From Woeseia sp. (lineage in GTDB: Bacteria; Pseudomonadota; Gammaproteobacteria; Steroidobacterales; Woeseiaceae), in assembly GCA_021773015.1 (NCBI GenBank), contig JAJFKW010000001.1, positions 1,219,305-1,283,304 of the forward strand: DNA of 64,000 nt, read 5' to 3'. Of this stretch, positions 42,045 through 52,009 are shown piece after piece. Numbering within the stretch: the first letter of the stretch is position 1; each line of letters opens with the position of its first letter. A program made the translations under genes and the position numbers. The notes beneath the pieces are model-generated. The model searched no databases and was not told the origin of the DNA. It was given only the letters and a program-made list of their open reading frames with translations.

Positions 42045-45000
42045 ATGCTAAAGCGCAATACAATCAGTGCAATACTGATTTTTTCAGTGTGGTTCGCCGC
42101 ATCAATCGTAGCAACGGTGAGCGCGAAAGAGACGGTAGATCCGTCGTTGATGTCCGCAATCGAGTGGCGGATGGTGGGGCCATACCGTGGCGGCCGTGTG
42201 ACCACTGTCGCCGGCGTTCCGAGCAACGCGCAACTCTATTATATGGGGTCGACTGGCGGCGGCGTGTGGAAAACCGAAAATGCAGGACTCACCTGGCAGA
42301 ATATTTCCGACGACTATTTTAATGTTGGCACAATCGGCGCAATTGCTGTCGCTGAGTCGGACCCGAATGTCATTTATGTCGGTACGGGCGAAAAATCGAT
42401 CCGGGGCGTTACGACCAGCCATGGTGACGGCGTTTACAAGTCTACAGATGCCGGCAAGACATGGACACACGTTGGCTTGCCATTGGCCGGGCAAACGTCG
42501 CGAATAAAAATTCATCCGAAAAATCCGGATATCGCTTACGTCGGCGTTCAAGGACAAATCTGGGGCCCCAACAAAGAGCGCGGTGTGTACCGAACAACTG
42601 ACGGTGGAACGTCGTGGCAGCTGGTCCTCAAAGTTGATGCACAAACTGGAGCGACGGACTTGCGTATGGATCCAACTAACCCACGTATTCTCTACGCGGC
42701 GATGTGGGAACACGGTCGAAAACCCTGGTACATCCTTTCCGGCGGCACCGCGGGCGGTATCTATAAGTCGACTGACGGCGGCGATAATTGGGAAAAACTC
42801 ACAAACGGCTTACCGCAGACGATTGGCAAGATTGGCGTTGATGTGTCGGCCAGCAACCCCGATCGACTCTACGCCATCGTTGAGGCAATGCCCGGTGAAG
42901 GCGGCCTGTACCGCAGCGACGATGGTGGCGCATCCTGGGAACTCAAAAACGCCACGCGAATTCTCTGGACTCGTTCTTGGTACTACATGCATATCGCCGC
43001 TGATCCGGTCAACGACGACATTGTTTACGTATTGAATGCACCATTTATGAAATCGATTGATGGTGGCGTTACGTTCGAGAAAAAGTCTACTCCGCATGGC
43101 GATCACCACGATCATTGGATAAATCCAAATAACAACTTGAATATGATCAACGGCAACGACGGCGGCGCAACGATAACCTTCGACGGTGGAAAGTCTTGGT
43201 CTAGTATTAACAATCAACCGACCGCGCAGTTTTATCGCGTCAACACGGACAATCAATTCCCGTACCGAATTTATGCGGGCCAACAAGATAATTCCACTGT
43301 TGGAATTCTCAGCGAAACTTATGATGGTGGTATTGGGTTTGATGATTTTTTTGCCGTAGGCGGTGGCGAAAGTGCGCATATCGCATTCGATCCTGACAAT
43401 CCGCAACTAATTTATGCCACTACGATCAATGGCACCTTGACCGAGTTCGACGCCAGTAATAAACGCACGCGGGAAATAAAACCGTATCCCGAGTTCGTTT
43501 TCGGAATGGAGTCCAAGGACTTGAGGTACCGCACCAATTGGAATGCACCCGTTACAGCCTCTCCACAGGACCCAAGTGTGATCTATTACGGTACGAACAA
43601 ATTACTGCGTACCGATGATCGGGGCGTGACATTCAAAGAAATTAGCCCTGACCTAACGAAGAACGAAAAAGACAAACAGGGGCTCAATGGCGGACCAATA
43701 ACGGCCGAAAACGTCGGTGCGGAATTTTACGGCAACATATTCACTGTCACTGCGTCGCCGCATGAACAAGGCGTTATTTGGGTCGGCAGCGACGACGGAC
43801 TTATCCACATCACCCGTAACGATGGCAATACATGGGAAAACATAACACCGGGTGATCTTGGTGGTGCGATGGTCAATTCGATAGACGCGAGTCCGTACGA
43901 TCCCGCAACTGCCTACGTTGCAGTCGCCGCTTACAAAATGAACGATTTTCGACCGTATGTTTACAAGCTAACGGAATATGGTAAGCGCTCAAAACGACTA
44001 GATCGCGATTTACCGGCCGACAATTTCATCCGCGTCGTACGTGAAGATCCTGAGCGCAAAGGACTGTTGTACGCAGGCGGCGAAAGCGGTGTCTACGTTT
44101 CATTTGACGACGGTGTCAACTGGCAGTCGCTGGATCTGAATTTGCCGCCGGTACCCGTTACCGATTTGATGATTCGTCAACATGACTTGGTCGCCACCAC
44201 CCAGGGTCGTGGCTTCTGGATTTTGGACGACCTTGCGCCAATTAGACAATTATCTGAAGTGTCGGCTAACAATCCCCTGCATGTTTTCACGCCGAGTCCG
44301 GTTGAAATGGTTCGTCCCAGCCGGGGTTCGGCCAAGTTTGAGGGAAAAAACCCACCACGTGGTGTGGTATTGAACTATCACATTGCCGATGAACACGATG
44401 GTCCGCTCAGCATACAAATATACGATTCATCCAACCAGATTATCCGCCAATTTTCCAGCGATGAAGGTGATTTCGAACGCTGCATTATCGGCAATATGGA
44501 CCAAAGAATTCCATTTGAAGTGAAGTACCCACCCAAGGAGAAAGGCGCAAATAAGTGGCTATGGGATATGCGCAGAGATGGATTGCAATGCATCGAGGAT
44601 ATACGTCTGTTTGAGGGCTTTGCCGGTGGTTATGTAGCGCCGGGAAATTATAGCGCGCGCGTTTCGGTTGGCGAATTCGAGACTACTGCAGCGCTTGCCC
44701 TTGTCGCGGACCGGCGCGTGAAAGCTAGCGCTGACGAATTTGCCGCTGTCGATAAACGCGTTAACGAGTTGACTGACATGATGAATGAAATTTTGCGCAG
44801 CATATCTGCGGCTCGCCAATCGCGCGCGCAAATTCAGGCACTGCTAACCGACTACGGCGAGGCAGAATCGTTGGTCACTGCAGCAGAACAAGCGATTAGC
44901 AGACTAACGAATTGGGAGCAAAACGTTATTCAAGTCGAATTCGAAACCTACGAAGACGAGGATAACTTGCCGGGCAAATTGGTCAAACAGGTTCGACATC

Positions 45001-45185
45001 TACTCGACGTAATTGACGATGCCGGGCCGCCAGTCGCAAATGGTGCACTAGAGCGCCTGGGGGATCTCAAGTCGGATTGGAATGAACTCAAGAGCGAACT
45101 GGAGAGCATCTCCGACGCGGAAATCGCTGCACTCAATACCTGGGCAAATTCGAACTCCGTACCGCATGTTTCGCGGCCCAACTAG
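42045..45185 (+). CDS. Large exported BNR/VPS10-type beta-propeller protein
   Basis: This 1046-residue protein begins with a signal peptide (MLKRNTISAILIFSVWFAASIVATVSA) and continues with many BNR-like repeats of the type S-x-D-x-G-x-x-W (for example STDGGDNWEKL, SDDGGASWEL, FDGGKSWS), the two-propeller layout of glycosyl-hydrolase BNR or sortilin-like proteins. A C-terminal helical region (about residues 900-1030) follows. Such proteins are common in Bacteroidetes and marine gammaproteobacteria as presumed peptidase- or sialidase-related exported proteins, usually without proven activity. The ATG at 42045 follows GGGGG. It lies 78 bases downstream of iorB-type gene and may be in the same transcript. 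Confidence 0.85.
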   Translation: MLKRNTISAILIFSVWFAASIVATVSAKETVDPSLMSAIEWRMVGPYRGGRVTTVAGVPSNAQLYYMGSTGGGVWKTENAGLTWQNISDDYFNVGTIGAIAVAESDPNVIYVGTGEKSIRGVTTSHGDGVYKSTDAGKTWTHVGLPLAGQTSRIKIHPKNPDIAYVGVQGQIWGPNKERGVYRTTDGGTSWQLVLKVDAQTGATDLRMDPTNPRILYAAMWEHGRKPWYILSGGTAGGIYKSTDGGDNWEKLTNGLPQTIGKIGVDVSASNPDRLYAIVEAMPGEGGLYRSDDGGASWELKNATRILWTRSWYYMHIAADPVNDDIVYVLNAPFMKSIDGGVTFEKKSTPHGDHHDHWINPNNNLNMINGNDGGATITFDGGKSWSSINNQPTAQFYRVNTDNQFPYRIYAGQQDNSTVGILSETYDGGIGFDDFFAVGGGESAHIAFDPDNPQLIYATTINGTLTEFDASNKRTREIKPYPEFVFGMESKDLRYRTNWNAPVTASPQDPSVIYYGTNKLLRTDDRGVTFKEISPDLTKNEKDKQGLNGGPITAENVGAEFYGNIFTVTASPHEQGVIWVGSDDGLIHITRNDGNTWENITPGDLGGAMVNSIDASPYDPATAYVAVAAYKMNDFRPYVYKLTEYGKRSKRLDRDLPADNFIRVVREDPERKGLLYAGGESGVYVSFDDGVNWQSLDLNLPPVPVTDLMIRQHDLVATTQGRGFWILDDLAPIRQLSEVSANNPLHVFTPSPVEMVRPSRGSAKFEGKNPPRGVVLNYHIADEHDGPLSIQIYDSSNQIIRQFSSDEGDFERCIIGNMDQRIPFEVKYPPKEKGANKWLWDMRRDGLQCIEDIRLFEGFAGGYVAPGNYSARVSVGEFETTAALALVADRRVKASADEFAAVDKRVNELTDMMNEILRSISAARQSRAQIQALLTDYGEAESLVTAAEQAISRLTNWEQNVIQVEFETYEDEDNLPGKLVKQVRHLLDVIDDAGPPVANGALERLGDLKSDWNELKSELESISDAEIAALNTWANSNSVPHVSRPN

Positions 45186-45292
45186 TGCTTTGTCCTGTCC
45201 GGCCTGAGTAATTCACAAGCCCATGGGCGCCAACGATGTTAGAGGATGCGAACGGGTGACCTGAAAATAAAGAGGTATAGTCGACCACCGCA

Positions 45293-45310
45293 GCCGTTCG
45301 ATTGAACGGC
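45293..45310. terminator. Hairpin in the convergent gap after the BNR gene
   Basis: GCCGTTC (45293-45299) pairs perfectly with GAACGGC (45304-45310) around a GATT loop. It lies between two convergent genes and is a plausible bidirectional terminator, although no strong T-run follows on either side. Confidence 0.4.
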
Positions 45311-45423
45311 CGCAAATACGCGCGCATTGACCTGCTAAGGACCACAAGTTTCGGCTACCGCTGCGCAGCAAAAGATAGCTTGGCCTTTCTATTCGATGTT
45401 TACCCCTAATTTCGTATGACCCG

Positions 45424-46914
45424 CTAACCCACAGCGGGTTTGATATTGCTGTTCATTCGAAATAGATTACCAGGATCCACTTGAGCTTTTATTTTCGACA
45501 AACGATCGTATGCAGGTCCATAATTTCCGGATACTTTATCGGCCTCATACTGAATATTGTCGTAATAGCCACCAGCAAATGGTTCCATCGCCGCAAAATA
45601 CTCGCGTGACGCTGCAATCACTTCCTCGTCTTCTTCGGGATTCGTCCAAGCCCCTAGGACAATGAGCATCGTTTCGGCGTTGCGATGAGGGAATGCGGTC
45701 GCCGTCTCATCCACTCGCTTGACCGCGCCGCCAGCGGTATGTGTGAAGAATGCGAGTCGAGGATCAGGGCGATAAGCCTCGATCATCGCCTCGACAAGTC
45801 CAGGCGTGATTTCTTTTGCCATGCCATTCTTGGCATATGAACGTATTCCGTGGCTGAGTGACGCATCTTCTTGCGTCTGCATCACCATGTAGTCCTGCAA
45901 CTTGATGCTGTCGTCAATCGGCTTGCCAATCTTCCGCAGCGGCGCAATCTCCTTTTCTCCAACAACCGGGTCCCCAGCGTAGACAACCTCAAATGCGACG
46001 ACCCCCTGACCGTCCGGCAATGTGACAATCGCCGGACCAACGTAGAGCTCATCGGACAACGTCGCATACCAATCGCTGTAAAAACTCAATACTTCTTTAG
46101 CTTGTTCGATCGGCCACACGATACCGCCGGACAATAGCTGGCGATTGAAGGGATGCAACTGGTACTCAAACTGTGTGACGACACCAAAATTTCCACCACC
46201 ACCACGAATTGCCCAAAACAGGTCTGCATCTTGTTCATCGCTTATCTTTTTGATTTCGCCGTCGGCAGTGACTATCGTTGCCGAACAAAGATTATCAATC
46301 GTCAAACCGTATTTGCGATTGAGCCGACCAAATCCGCCGCCAAGTGTGAATCCGCCTACTCCCGTATGCGATACAACACCTGCCGTCGTAACCAGTCCAT
46401 GCTCAAGCGTCGCCGTGTCTAACGCATTAAGCAGTGCACCACCACCAGCAAACGCGCGCTGCGCATCGGCATCGACGTCGACGTTGCCCATCAGTGAAAG
46501 GTCGAGCATCAATCCGCCCTCACATACCGATTTTCCAGGCCAGCTGTGACCACCGCCGCGAACTGCTACCAGCAAATCTCGCTCACGAGCGAAAGTTACT
46601 GCTTGACTGACATCCTCGTTGCTTGCGCAACGAGCGATCAACGCAGGATGTTTGTCATGCATCCCATTCCAAACTTTTCTTACGCTGTTGTAGTTTGCGT
46701 CACCGCTTAGCAGCACCGGACCTTTCAACGCGTCGCCCAACTCTCTAATCGCCGCTTTCTCAAGTTCTATGCTCGTGCCGTCCAGCGATACCGCTGCTAT
46801 GTTGCTAGTCGCATTGCTAGCAACCGGCGCAGAACGTTCGCATGCCGCCAAAAACGGAAATCCACTCGCCAGGCCGGCAGCCACCGACGTGCGACAAAAT
46901 TGTCGTCTGTCCAT
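45424..46914 (-). CDS. Berberine-bridge-type FAD oxidoreductase, Tat lipoprotein
   Basis: This 496-residue flavoenzyme has the PCMH FAD domain with the covalent-flavin His in VRGGGHSWPG (H123) and a C-terminal BBE segment (AYDRLSKIKAQVDPGNLFRMNSN). The second covalent site, normally a Cys shortly before VGVGG, is Ser-His-Thr here (VVSHTGVGGFTLGGGFG), so attachment is probably through His only. The N-terminus MDRRQFCRTSVAAG is a Tat signal ending with a lipobox LAAC (C25). The start follows AAGGGGATAAGC. It oxidises an unknown substrate with oxygen or another acceptor in the periplasm. It is a single gene, convergent with the BNR gene. Confidence 0.88.
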   Translation of the reverse strand: MDRRQFCRTSVAAGLASGFPFLAACERSAPVASNATSNIAAVSLDGTSIELEKAAIRELGDALKGPVLLSGDANYNSVRKVWNGMHDKHPALIARCASNEDVSQAVTFARERDLLVAVRGGGHSWPGKSVCEGGLMLDLSLMGNVDVDADAQRAFAGGGALLNALDTATLEHGLVTTAGVVSHTGVGGFTLGGGFGRLNRKYGLTIDNLCSATIVTADGEIKKISDEQDADLFWAIRGGGGNFGVVTQFEYQLHPFNRQLLSGGIVWPIEQAKEVLSFYSDWYATLSDELYVGPAIVTLPDGQGVVAFEVVYAGDPVVGEKEIAPLRKIGKPIDDSIKLQDYMVMQTQEDASLSHGIRSYAKNGMAKEITPGLVEAMIEAYRPDPRLAFFTHTAGGAVKRVDETATAFPHRNAETMLIVLGAWTNPEEDEEVIAASREYFAAMEPFAGGYYDNIQYEADKVSGNYGPAYDRLSKIKAQVDPGNLFRMNSNIKPAVG

Positions 46915-47011
46915 GCTTATCCCCTTTAGTTATTAGAATTATGCAAATTCGGCGATAGCATAACGCATCATCATCGCTGTGACAGCTAGCGACGATAATG
47001 TTGTACTGAGC

Positions 47012-49333
47012 CTAATTTCGCAGCGGCGTGCCGAATTTCAGCATGTGTTCAATTCGTACTTTTGTTGCGTCCGTTTTCGCCAACTTGAGAAAAGCTTTTC
47101 GTTCGAGATCACATAACTCCTGTTCGCTCATCGGCGTTCCCGCATCAACATCGCCCCCGGTCACGATCATTGCGATCTGATTTCCGGTAGTAACGTCATG
47201 CGGAGTCAACACGCCTTTGTGGTGTGCCGCTTCTAGCCACTGCGACATTTCGGCCCAGACATCTCGACCAACCATCGCCAGGCTCCCTCGTCGCACACTC
47301 GTGTAACCAACACCAATCGCCTCAACTTCGAATATCGCTTGATCCAGTAAGCGATCTCGATTCATTACGAAACGATCGACACCGTCTCGGAACATTGTCA
47401 TTGGGGCGGCGAGCAGCGGCGAAGTTGCTGTCTTGCCATAACCGATACTCATAAATGTGTCCCAGGCCGCCTTTTGCATGTCACCGTGTTTTTCATACCA
47501 TCGATACAACGTTTCTTTGACGCCCCCGCCGCCGGGTACGACGCCGACGAGCGATTCAACAAGTCCAGTAACCGAGTTGGCATGAAATACAACTTTGTCG
47601 GTATGCAGCACGACTTCGAAGCCACCACCGAGCGACAGGCCCGATGGTGCAGCGACCACCGGAATCGAAGAATACCGAAGCGACAAACACGTTTGTTGAA
47701 AGTGATCGAGAAACTTATCTAAGCCGGAAAAATCTGCGCTCTCGATGTGCTTGAGGACACTTTCTAGATTGACGCCGCAGGAAAAGTGTTGGGCGTCGTT
47801 ATGGATGACTAACCCTCGCATTTTTTCAGTTGCGTGCGCGATCGCATTTTCCAAGACTTGCATTGAATCGCCGTCCAACGTATTCGCTTTGCTATGAAAC
47901 TCAACAAGTCCGATATCCCGCGGTAGAGGAAAATAGCTTGCTGAGCTGTTTTTGACTATCGGCTTCAGCGTCTGCCTTAACTCGCTGAAACGACGAACAC
48001 CCGCTGTCCTTTGCAGATCAACGAACGACCCGTCCATCCGCAGGTATTGCAATTGACTATTATGCACTCGATAAAATGACTTACCGACCGCCGCGCGCAG
48101 AAAGTCGGGAACTGCTGCACTCTTCGCATCAAGCCTCGCCACGAAGTTGTCGACTCCGATCGAATCAATCATCTCAAACGGGCCTTGAATCCAGTTATAG
48201 CCAAGCTTCATTGCATCGTCGATGGCAACCAGCGACTCATTGACATCCGGCACCAGCGATGCGGCATAACAGAGTGTGCTGGAGAGTACATTCCAGGCAT
48301 ACAAACTTGCGCTATCACTGTTCGCGAGCAATAACGTAAAGTCCTTGGCACGTTCTGCATCGATCGCAATTGTTGGCTTTTCACGATCAAACATTCGGTA
48401 TTGGAAAGAACTGAAATCAAGCGTTTCGCGCTCTACTCCACCGTCAACGACAGACCGATAGAATCCACCCTTGTCGCCCTTGTTGCCAAGATAGCCTTGC
48501 TCGATCATGCGTTTCATCGTTGGAATTTCTGCGGAGACCTCGTGAAACGCATCTCCTTCAGGGAGAATTTCAGCAAGGCTCTTTGCGACATCGCCCATCA
48601 GATCAATTCCGATCAGATCGTAGAGTCCAAAAACGCCGGTTTTTGGAATGCCCATAGGCCGACCGAATATAGCATCGGCCGTTTCAGGTTTTAGGCCCAT
48701 CGCAAAAGCTTGGTGCAGTGCCGTTTGAATCGCGAATACGCCTACGCGATTGCCCAGGAACCCAGGCGTATCGTTGCAAACAACGATTCCCTTCCCTAAC
48801 TGCGATTCGCAAAATTGATCCAAGCAGTCAATTACCGATTGTTTGGTTTCCGCGCCTCGAACCAATTCAAGGAGGCGCATAAACCGAACCGGGTTGAAAA
48901 AATGCGTAATTGCAAATTCCTCGCGAAATTTCGCGGACATATCGGCGACGAGCAAGGAAATCGGAATGGTTGAGGTATTCGACGTCACTATGGATCCACG
49001 TTTTCTGGCGCCATCTATTTGCCGGTAAAGGGACCTCTTAACGTCAAGACGTTCAACGACCGCCTCGGCAATCCAATCGGCATCAGCCAGGCGATACAAA
49101 TCGTCATCTATGTTGCCCACTGATATGCGCGCAGCAAAATCGTCATGCAGCAAACCTGGCTGGCTTTTGTCGAGAAGCCGCTCTATCGCTCGCTCCGCAA
49201 TTGCGTTCGGCTCTGCACTATCGGAACGCCTATCTAGCAACAGAACCTCAATGCCAGCATTGGCAAGTTGACCTGCAATTCCCAGGCCCATCGTCCCCGC
49301 TCCAATGACAGCGGCTTTTCTAATTTCATACAT
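47012..49333 (-). CDS. 3-hydroxyacyl-CoA dehydrogenase/enoyl-CoA hydratase fusion
   Basis: This 773-residue protein joins an N-terminal 3-hydroxyacyl-CoA dehydrogenase (NAD loop GAGTMGLGIAGQ, 11-22; FFNPVRFMRLLELV with the catalytic His in ITHFFNP) and a C-terminal enoyl-CoA hydratase/crotonase region (SGLSLGGGFEVVLH and a GGGGVKETL block). The order dehydrogenase-then-hydratase is that of FadN-type proteins and the reverse of FadB/FadJ. It would carry two steps of beta-oxidation in the cytoplasm. It stands alone; no acyl-CoA ligase or thiolase is adjacent. It diverges from the M13 peptidase gene across a 402-base gap. Confidence 0.9.
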   Translation of the reverse strand: MYEIRKAAVIGAGTMGLGIAGQLANAGIEVLLLDRRSDSAEPNAIAERAIERLLDKSQPGLLHDDFAARISVGNIDDDLYRLADADWIAEAVVERLDVKRSLYRQIDGARKRGSIVTSNTSTIPISLLVADMSAKFREEFAITHFFNPVRFMRLLELVRGAETKQSVIDCLDQFCESQLGKGIVVCNDTPGFLGNRVGVFAIQTALHQAFAMGLKPETADAIFGRPMGIPKTGVFGLYDLIGIDLMGDVAKSLAEILPEGDAFHEVSAEIPTMKRMIEQGYLGNKGDKGGFYRSVVDGGVERETLDFSSFQYRMFDREKPTIAIDAERAKDFTLLLANSDSASLYAWNVLSSTLCYAASLVPDVNESLVAIDDAMKLGYNWIQGPFEMIDSIGVDNFVARLDAKSAAVPDFLRAAVGKSFYRVHNSQLQYLRMDGSFVDLQRTAGVRRFSELRQTLKPIVKNSSASYFPLPRDIGLVEFHSKANTLDGDSMQVLENAIAHATEKMRGLVIHNDAQHFSCGVNLESVLKHIESADFSGLDKFLDHFQQTCLSLRYSSIPVVAAPSGLSLGGGFEVVLHTDKVVFHANSVTGLVESLVGVVPGGGGVKETLYRWYEKHGDMQKAAWDTFMSIGYGKTATSPLLAAPMTMFRDGVDRFVMNRDRLLDQAIFEVEAIGVGYTSVRRGSLAMVGRDVWAEMSQWLEAAHHKGVLTPHDVTTGNQIAMIVTGGDVDAGTPMSEQELCDLERKAFLKLAKTDATKVRIEHMLKFGTPLRN

Positions 49334-49735
49334 AGGTGAAATTGCTACTCATTTGTTTGAGGGAGGATGCCGTCGCGCAGGCAAGCACACGTTTGCATCT
49401 CACCCGCCTTATTTTAGCCAAGCATCGCAGGCGCAGTAATACTGGGCAACCCGGTACACCAGCGGAATGTCGCGATTGCAATAATTCAGGCGCTTACCTG
49501 CAACTCTCAAATGACGTAAGTAGGCGAAAATGTCGATACAAAGGCGCCCGGTCCCGCATCGGTCTCGACGGCGCGGTGCTGAAACCAGTATAGTCGCCGC
49601 CATTGCAATTAACCCGCGTCCCCAAGGTCCTCGAATATCGAGAACGAATTGGTGGCTTTTTGGGTCTATAGGCTAACTCAACTTAGGTCTGCGTCTAGAG
49701 CATGTCTCAGATCGCAGCGATCGAAGGGGAACACT
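49334..49735. other. 402-base divergent gap, no gene seen
   Basis: Between the beta-oxidation fusion gene and the M13 peptidase gene. Short plus-strand readings here have no domain or ribosome site. A small inverted pair CTCGA-ATA-TCGAG lies at 49630-49642, and AAGGGGA at 49724-49730 is the ribosome site of the peptidase. I see nothing else that I can name. Confidence 0.4.
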
Positions 49736-51781
49736 TTGAACAGAATGATCATTGGGGCGATCACATTGATCGCACTGAGCGCTTGTGGAAAAACGTCGAC
49801 GTCGGAACCGGTTGCCAGCGCACCCAAACCAAAAGGCTCGGGCATCAAGACTGAATATATGGATGTGAGCGTCGCTCCAGGGGACGATTTCTTTAACTAT
49901 GTGAATGGCCAATGGCTCGAGATGACCGAAATTCCGGCAGATCGGGCAAGCTACGGTGGATTCGGCGTCTTGCGCGACGAGAGCCAGGATGACGTAAAAG
50001 TCATCATCGAGGCCTCCGCGACGGGAGATTTTGCGAACGGTTCTGATGAACAGAAGGTTGGCGACCTCTACAAGTCCTATATGAATATGGATGTCCGCAA
50101 CGCTAAGGGGCTGAAACCGTTGCAAGACGAACTAAACAACATCGCAGCGATAAGCAATTACGACGAACTCGCGGTGTATTTTGCGGAGGCGCAAAAGAAA
50201 GGCTACGACGTGCCGTTCGGTCTTGGTCAATATGCAGACATGAAAGACCCAAAATATTACATGATTTATACCTGGCAAGGCGGCCTTGGATTGCCGGATC
50301 GCGAGTATTACCTCAAGGACGATGAAAAGTCTGCGTCGACCAGAGACGACTATATTGCCCACATCGAAAAAATGTTCGATCTCGCAGGCCTTACTGATGG
50401 TACTGCATCCGCACGATCAATCATGGCGCTGGAGTCCCGAATGGCTGCGGTGCACATGAAAAAGGAAGATGCCCGCGATTTCGCAAAAAACTACTCGAAG
50501 ATTCCACTCGGTGAATTGAATGATCTAATGCCTGAATTCAACTGGACCGGCTACATTGAGACCGCAGGTTTGAACGAGTTGGACGGATTGGTCGTGATGA
50601 TGAACGATCATATGGCGGCGCTAGACGAGATTATCGTGTCAACGGACATGACTACCTGGAAAACGTACTTGACCTGGGTCGCATTAAATACCAACGCAAG
50701 CCGCTTGAATGATGACATTGACAAGCAGAACTTTGAATTCTACGGCAAGGCATTGTCGGGCACGGAAAAGCGTCGTGATAGATGGCGTCGTGCCGTGAAT
50801 ACAATCAACAGTACGCTTGGTGAGGTTGTGGGAAAAGTGTATGTGAAGAAGCACTTCCCTCCTGAGGCTAAGGAGAGAATGTTGGTACTCGTCGGCAACC
50901 TGTTGAAGGCATATGAAAAAAGCATCAACGAGCTCGATTGGATGGGCGAAGACACCAAAGTTGAAGCACTCGACAAGTTATCGAAATTTACACCAAAAAT
51001 CGGTTACCCAGACACATGGCGAGATTACTCGGCGGTATCAATTGAAGCGGACGATTTGTTCGGCAATCTGGAGCGTGCAGCAATTGCCGAGTACAAGCGT
51101 CGCCTGGCCAGACAGGGTGGACCGGTGGACCGTAACGAATGGGGAATGACGCCTCAAACAGTAAATGCATATTACAGCCCGGCGTTAAATGAAATCGTGT
51201 TTCCCGCGGCGATATTGCAGCCACCATTCTTTAATCTTGAAGCGGACGATGCCGTCAACTACGGCGCGATAGGCGCGGTCATTGGCCATGAAATTGGCCA
51301 CGGATTTGACGACAAAGGAAGTTCGTTCGATGGCGACGGAGTATTGCGCAATTGGTGGTCTGATAGCGACTTGACAGAATTCAAAGCGCGCACGAACAAA
51401 CTCGTCGCTCAATACGGTAACTTCAAGCCTTTCGATGATCTAAGTGTTAACGGCGAATTCACGCTTGGCGAGAACATTGGGGATTTGGGCGGCATTAGCA
51501 TTGGCCTGTTGGCTTACAAAATGTCGTTGAACGGCGAAGACGCGCCAGTGATCGACGGCTTTTCAGGTGTACAGCGCGTCTTCCTAGGGTACGCGCAGGT
51601 TTGGCGCAATAAATACCGGGAAGAGGCGCTGCGTCAGCTGATTCTGACCAACCCACATGCGCCATCCATGTATCGTACCAATGGCGCTGTCAGAAACGTT
51701 CCAGCGTTTTATGAGGCTTTTGATGTTAAGGCTGAGAATACGTTGTACCTGGCGCCAGAGGACCGAGTGAAGATTTGGTAA
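49736..51781 (+). CDS. M13-family (neprilysin-like) zinc metallopeptidase, lipoprotein
   Basis: This 681-residue protein has a signal with lipobox ALSAC (C17), a helical M13 N-terminal lobe (GDDFFNYVNGQWLEM) and the zinc site HEIGHGFDDKG (H518, E519, H522) with a downstream GENIGDLGGISIG that supplies the third ligand Glu. M13 peptidases cleave small peptides and probably act in the periplasm. The TTG at 49736 is chosen because AAGGGG lies 6 bases ahead; the next ATG is three codons on. A strong terminator follows. It is a single gene with its own promoter in the large gap. Confidence 0.92.
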   Translation: MNRMIIGAITLIALSACGKTSTSEPVASAPKPKGSGIKTEYMDVSVAPGDDFFNYVNGQWLEMTEIPADRASYGGFGVLRDESQDDVKVIIEASATGDFANGSDEQKVGDLYKSYMNMDVRNAKGLKPLQDELNNIAAISNYDELAVYFAEAQKKGYDVPFGLGQYADMKDPKYYMIYTWQGGLGLPDREYYLKDDEKSASTRDDYIAHIEKMFDLAGLTDGTASARSIMALESRMAAVHMKKEDARDFAKNYSKIPLGELNDLMPEFNWTGYIETAGLNELDGLVVMMNDHMAALDEIIVSTDMTTWKTYLTWVALNTNASRLNDDIDKQNFEFYGKALSGTEKRRDRWRRAVNTINSTLGEVVGKVYVKKHFPPEAKERMLVLVGNLLKAYEKSINELDWMGEDTKVEALDKLSKFTPKIGYPDTWRDYSAVSIEADDLFGNLERAAIAEYKRRLARQGGPVDRNEWGMTPQTVNAYYSPALNEIVFPAAILQPPFFNLEADDAVNYGAIGAVIGHEIGHGFDDKGSSFDGDGVLRNWWSDSDLTEFKARTNKLVAQYGNFKPFDDLSVNGEFTLGENIGDLGGISIGLLAYKMSLNGEDAPVIDGFSGVQRVFLGYAQVWRNKYREEALRQLILTNPHAPSMYRTNGAVRNVPAFYEAFDVKAENTLYLAPEDRVKIW

Positions 51782-51799
51782 TACTGTTGGCTTGCCGCA

Positions 51800-51834
51800 A
51801 AAGGCCGGCGTGCGCCGCACGCTGGCCTTTTTTC
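51800..51834 (+). terminator. Rho-independent terminator after the M13 peptidase gene
   Basis: An AAGGCCGGCGT arm and an ACGCTGGCCTT arm (with one G-T pair) enclose a GCGCCGC loop and are followed directly by a run of six T. This is the clearest intrinsic terminator in the window and ends transcription of the peptidase gene. Confidence 0.85.
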
Positions 51835-52009
51835 GCACAGGACAACTGAATCCGGTCAGCCTGGTGGTCTGTGGCGCAGACACTGGCACCGCATGGAACA
51901 ATGTTCCATTTAATGTTACGCCTATAGGAGCAATACTATCGATATAAGCAGCTTGTCTGGACAACGGCAGATTTTGCCAACAGCTGGACAATCTACCTGA
52001 GGCTATCAT

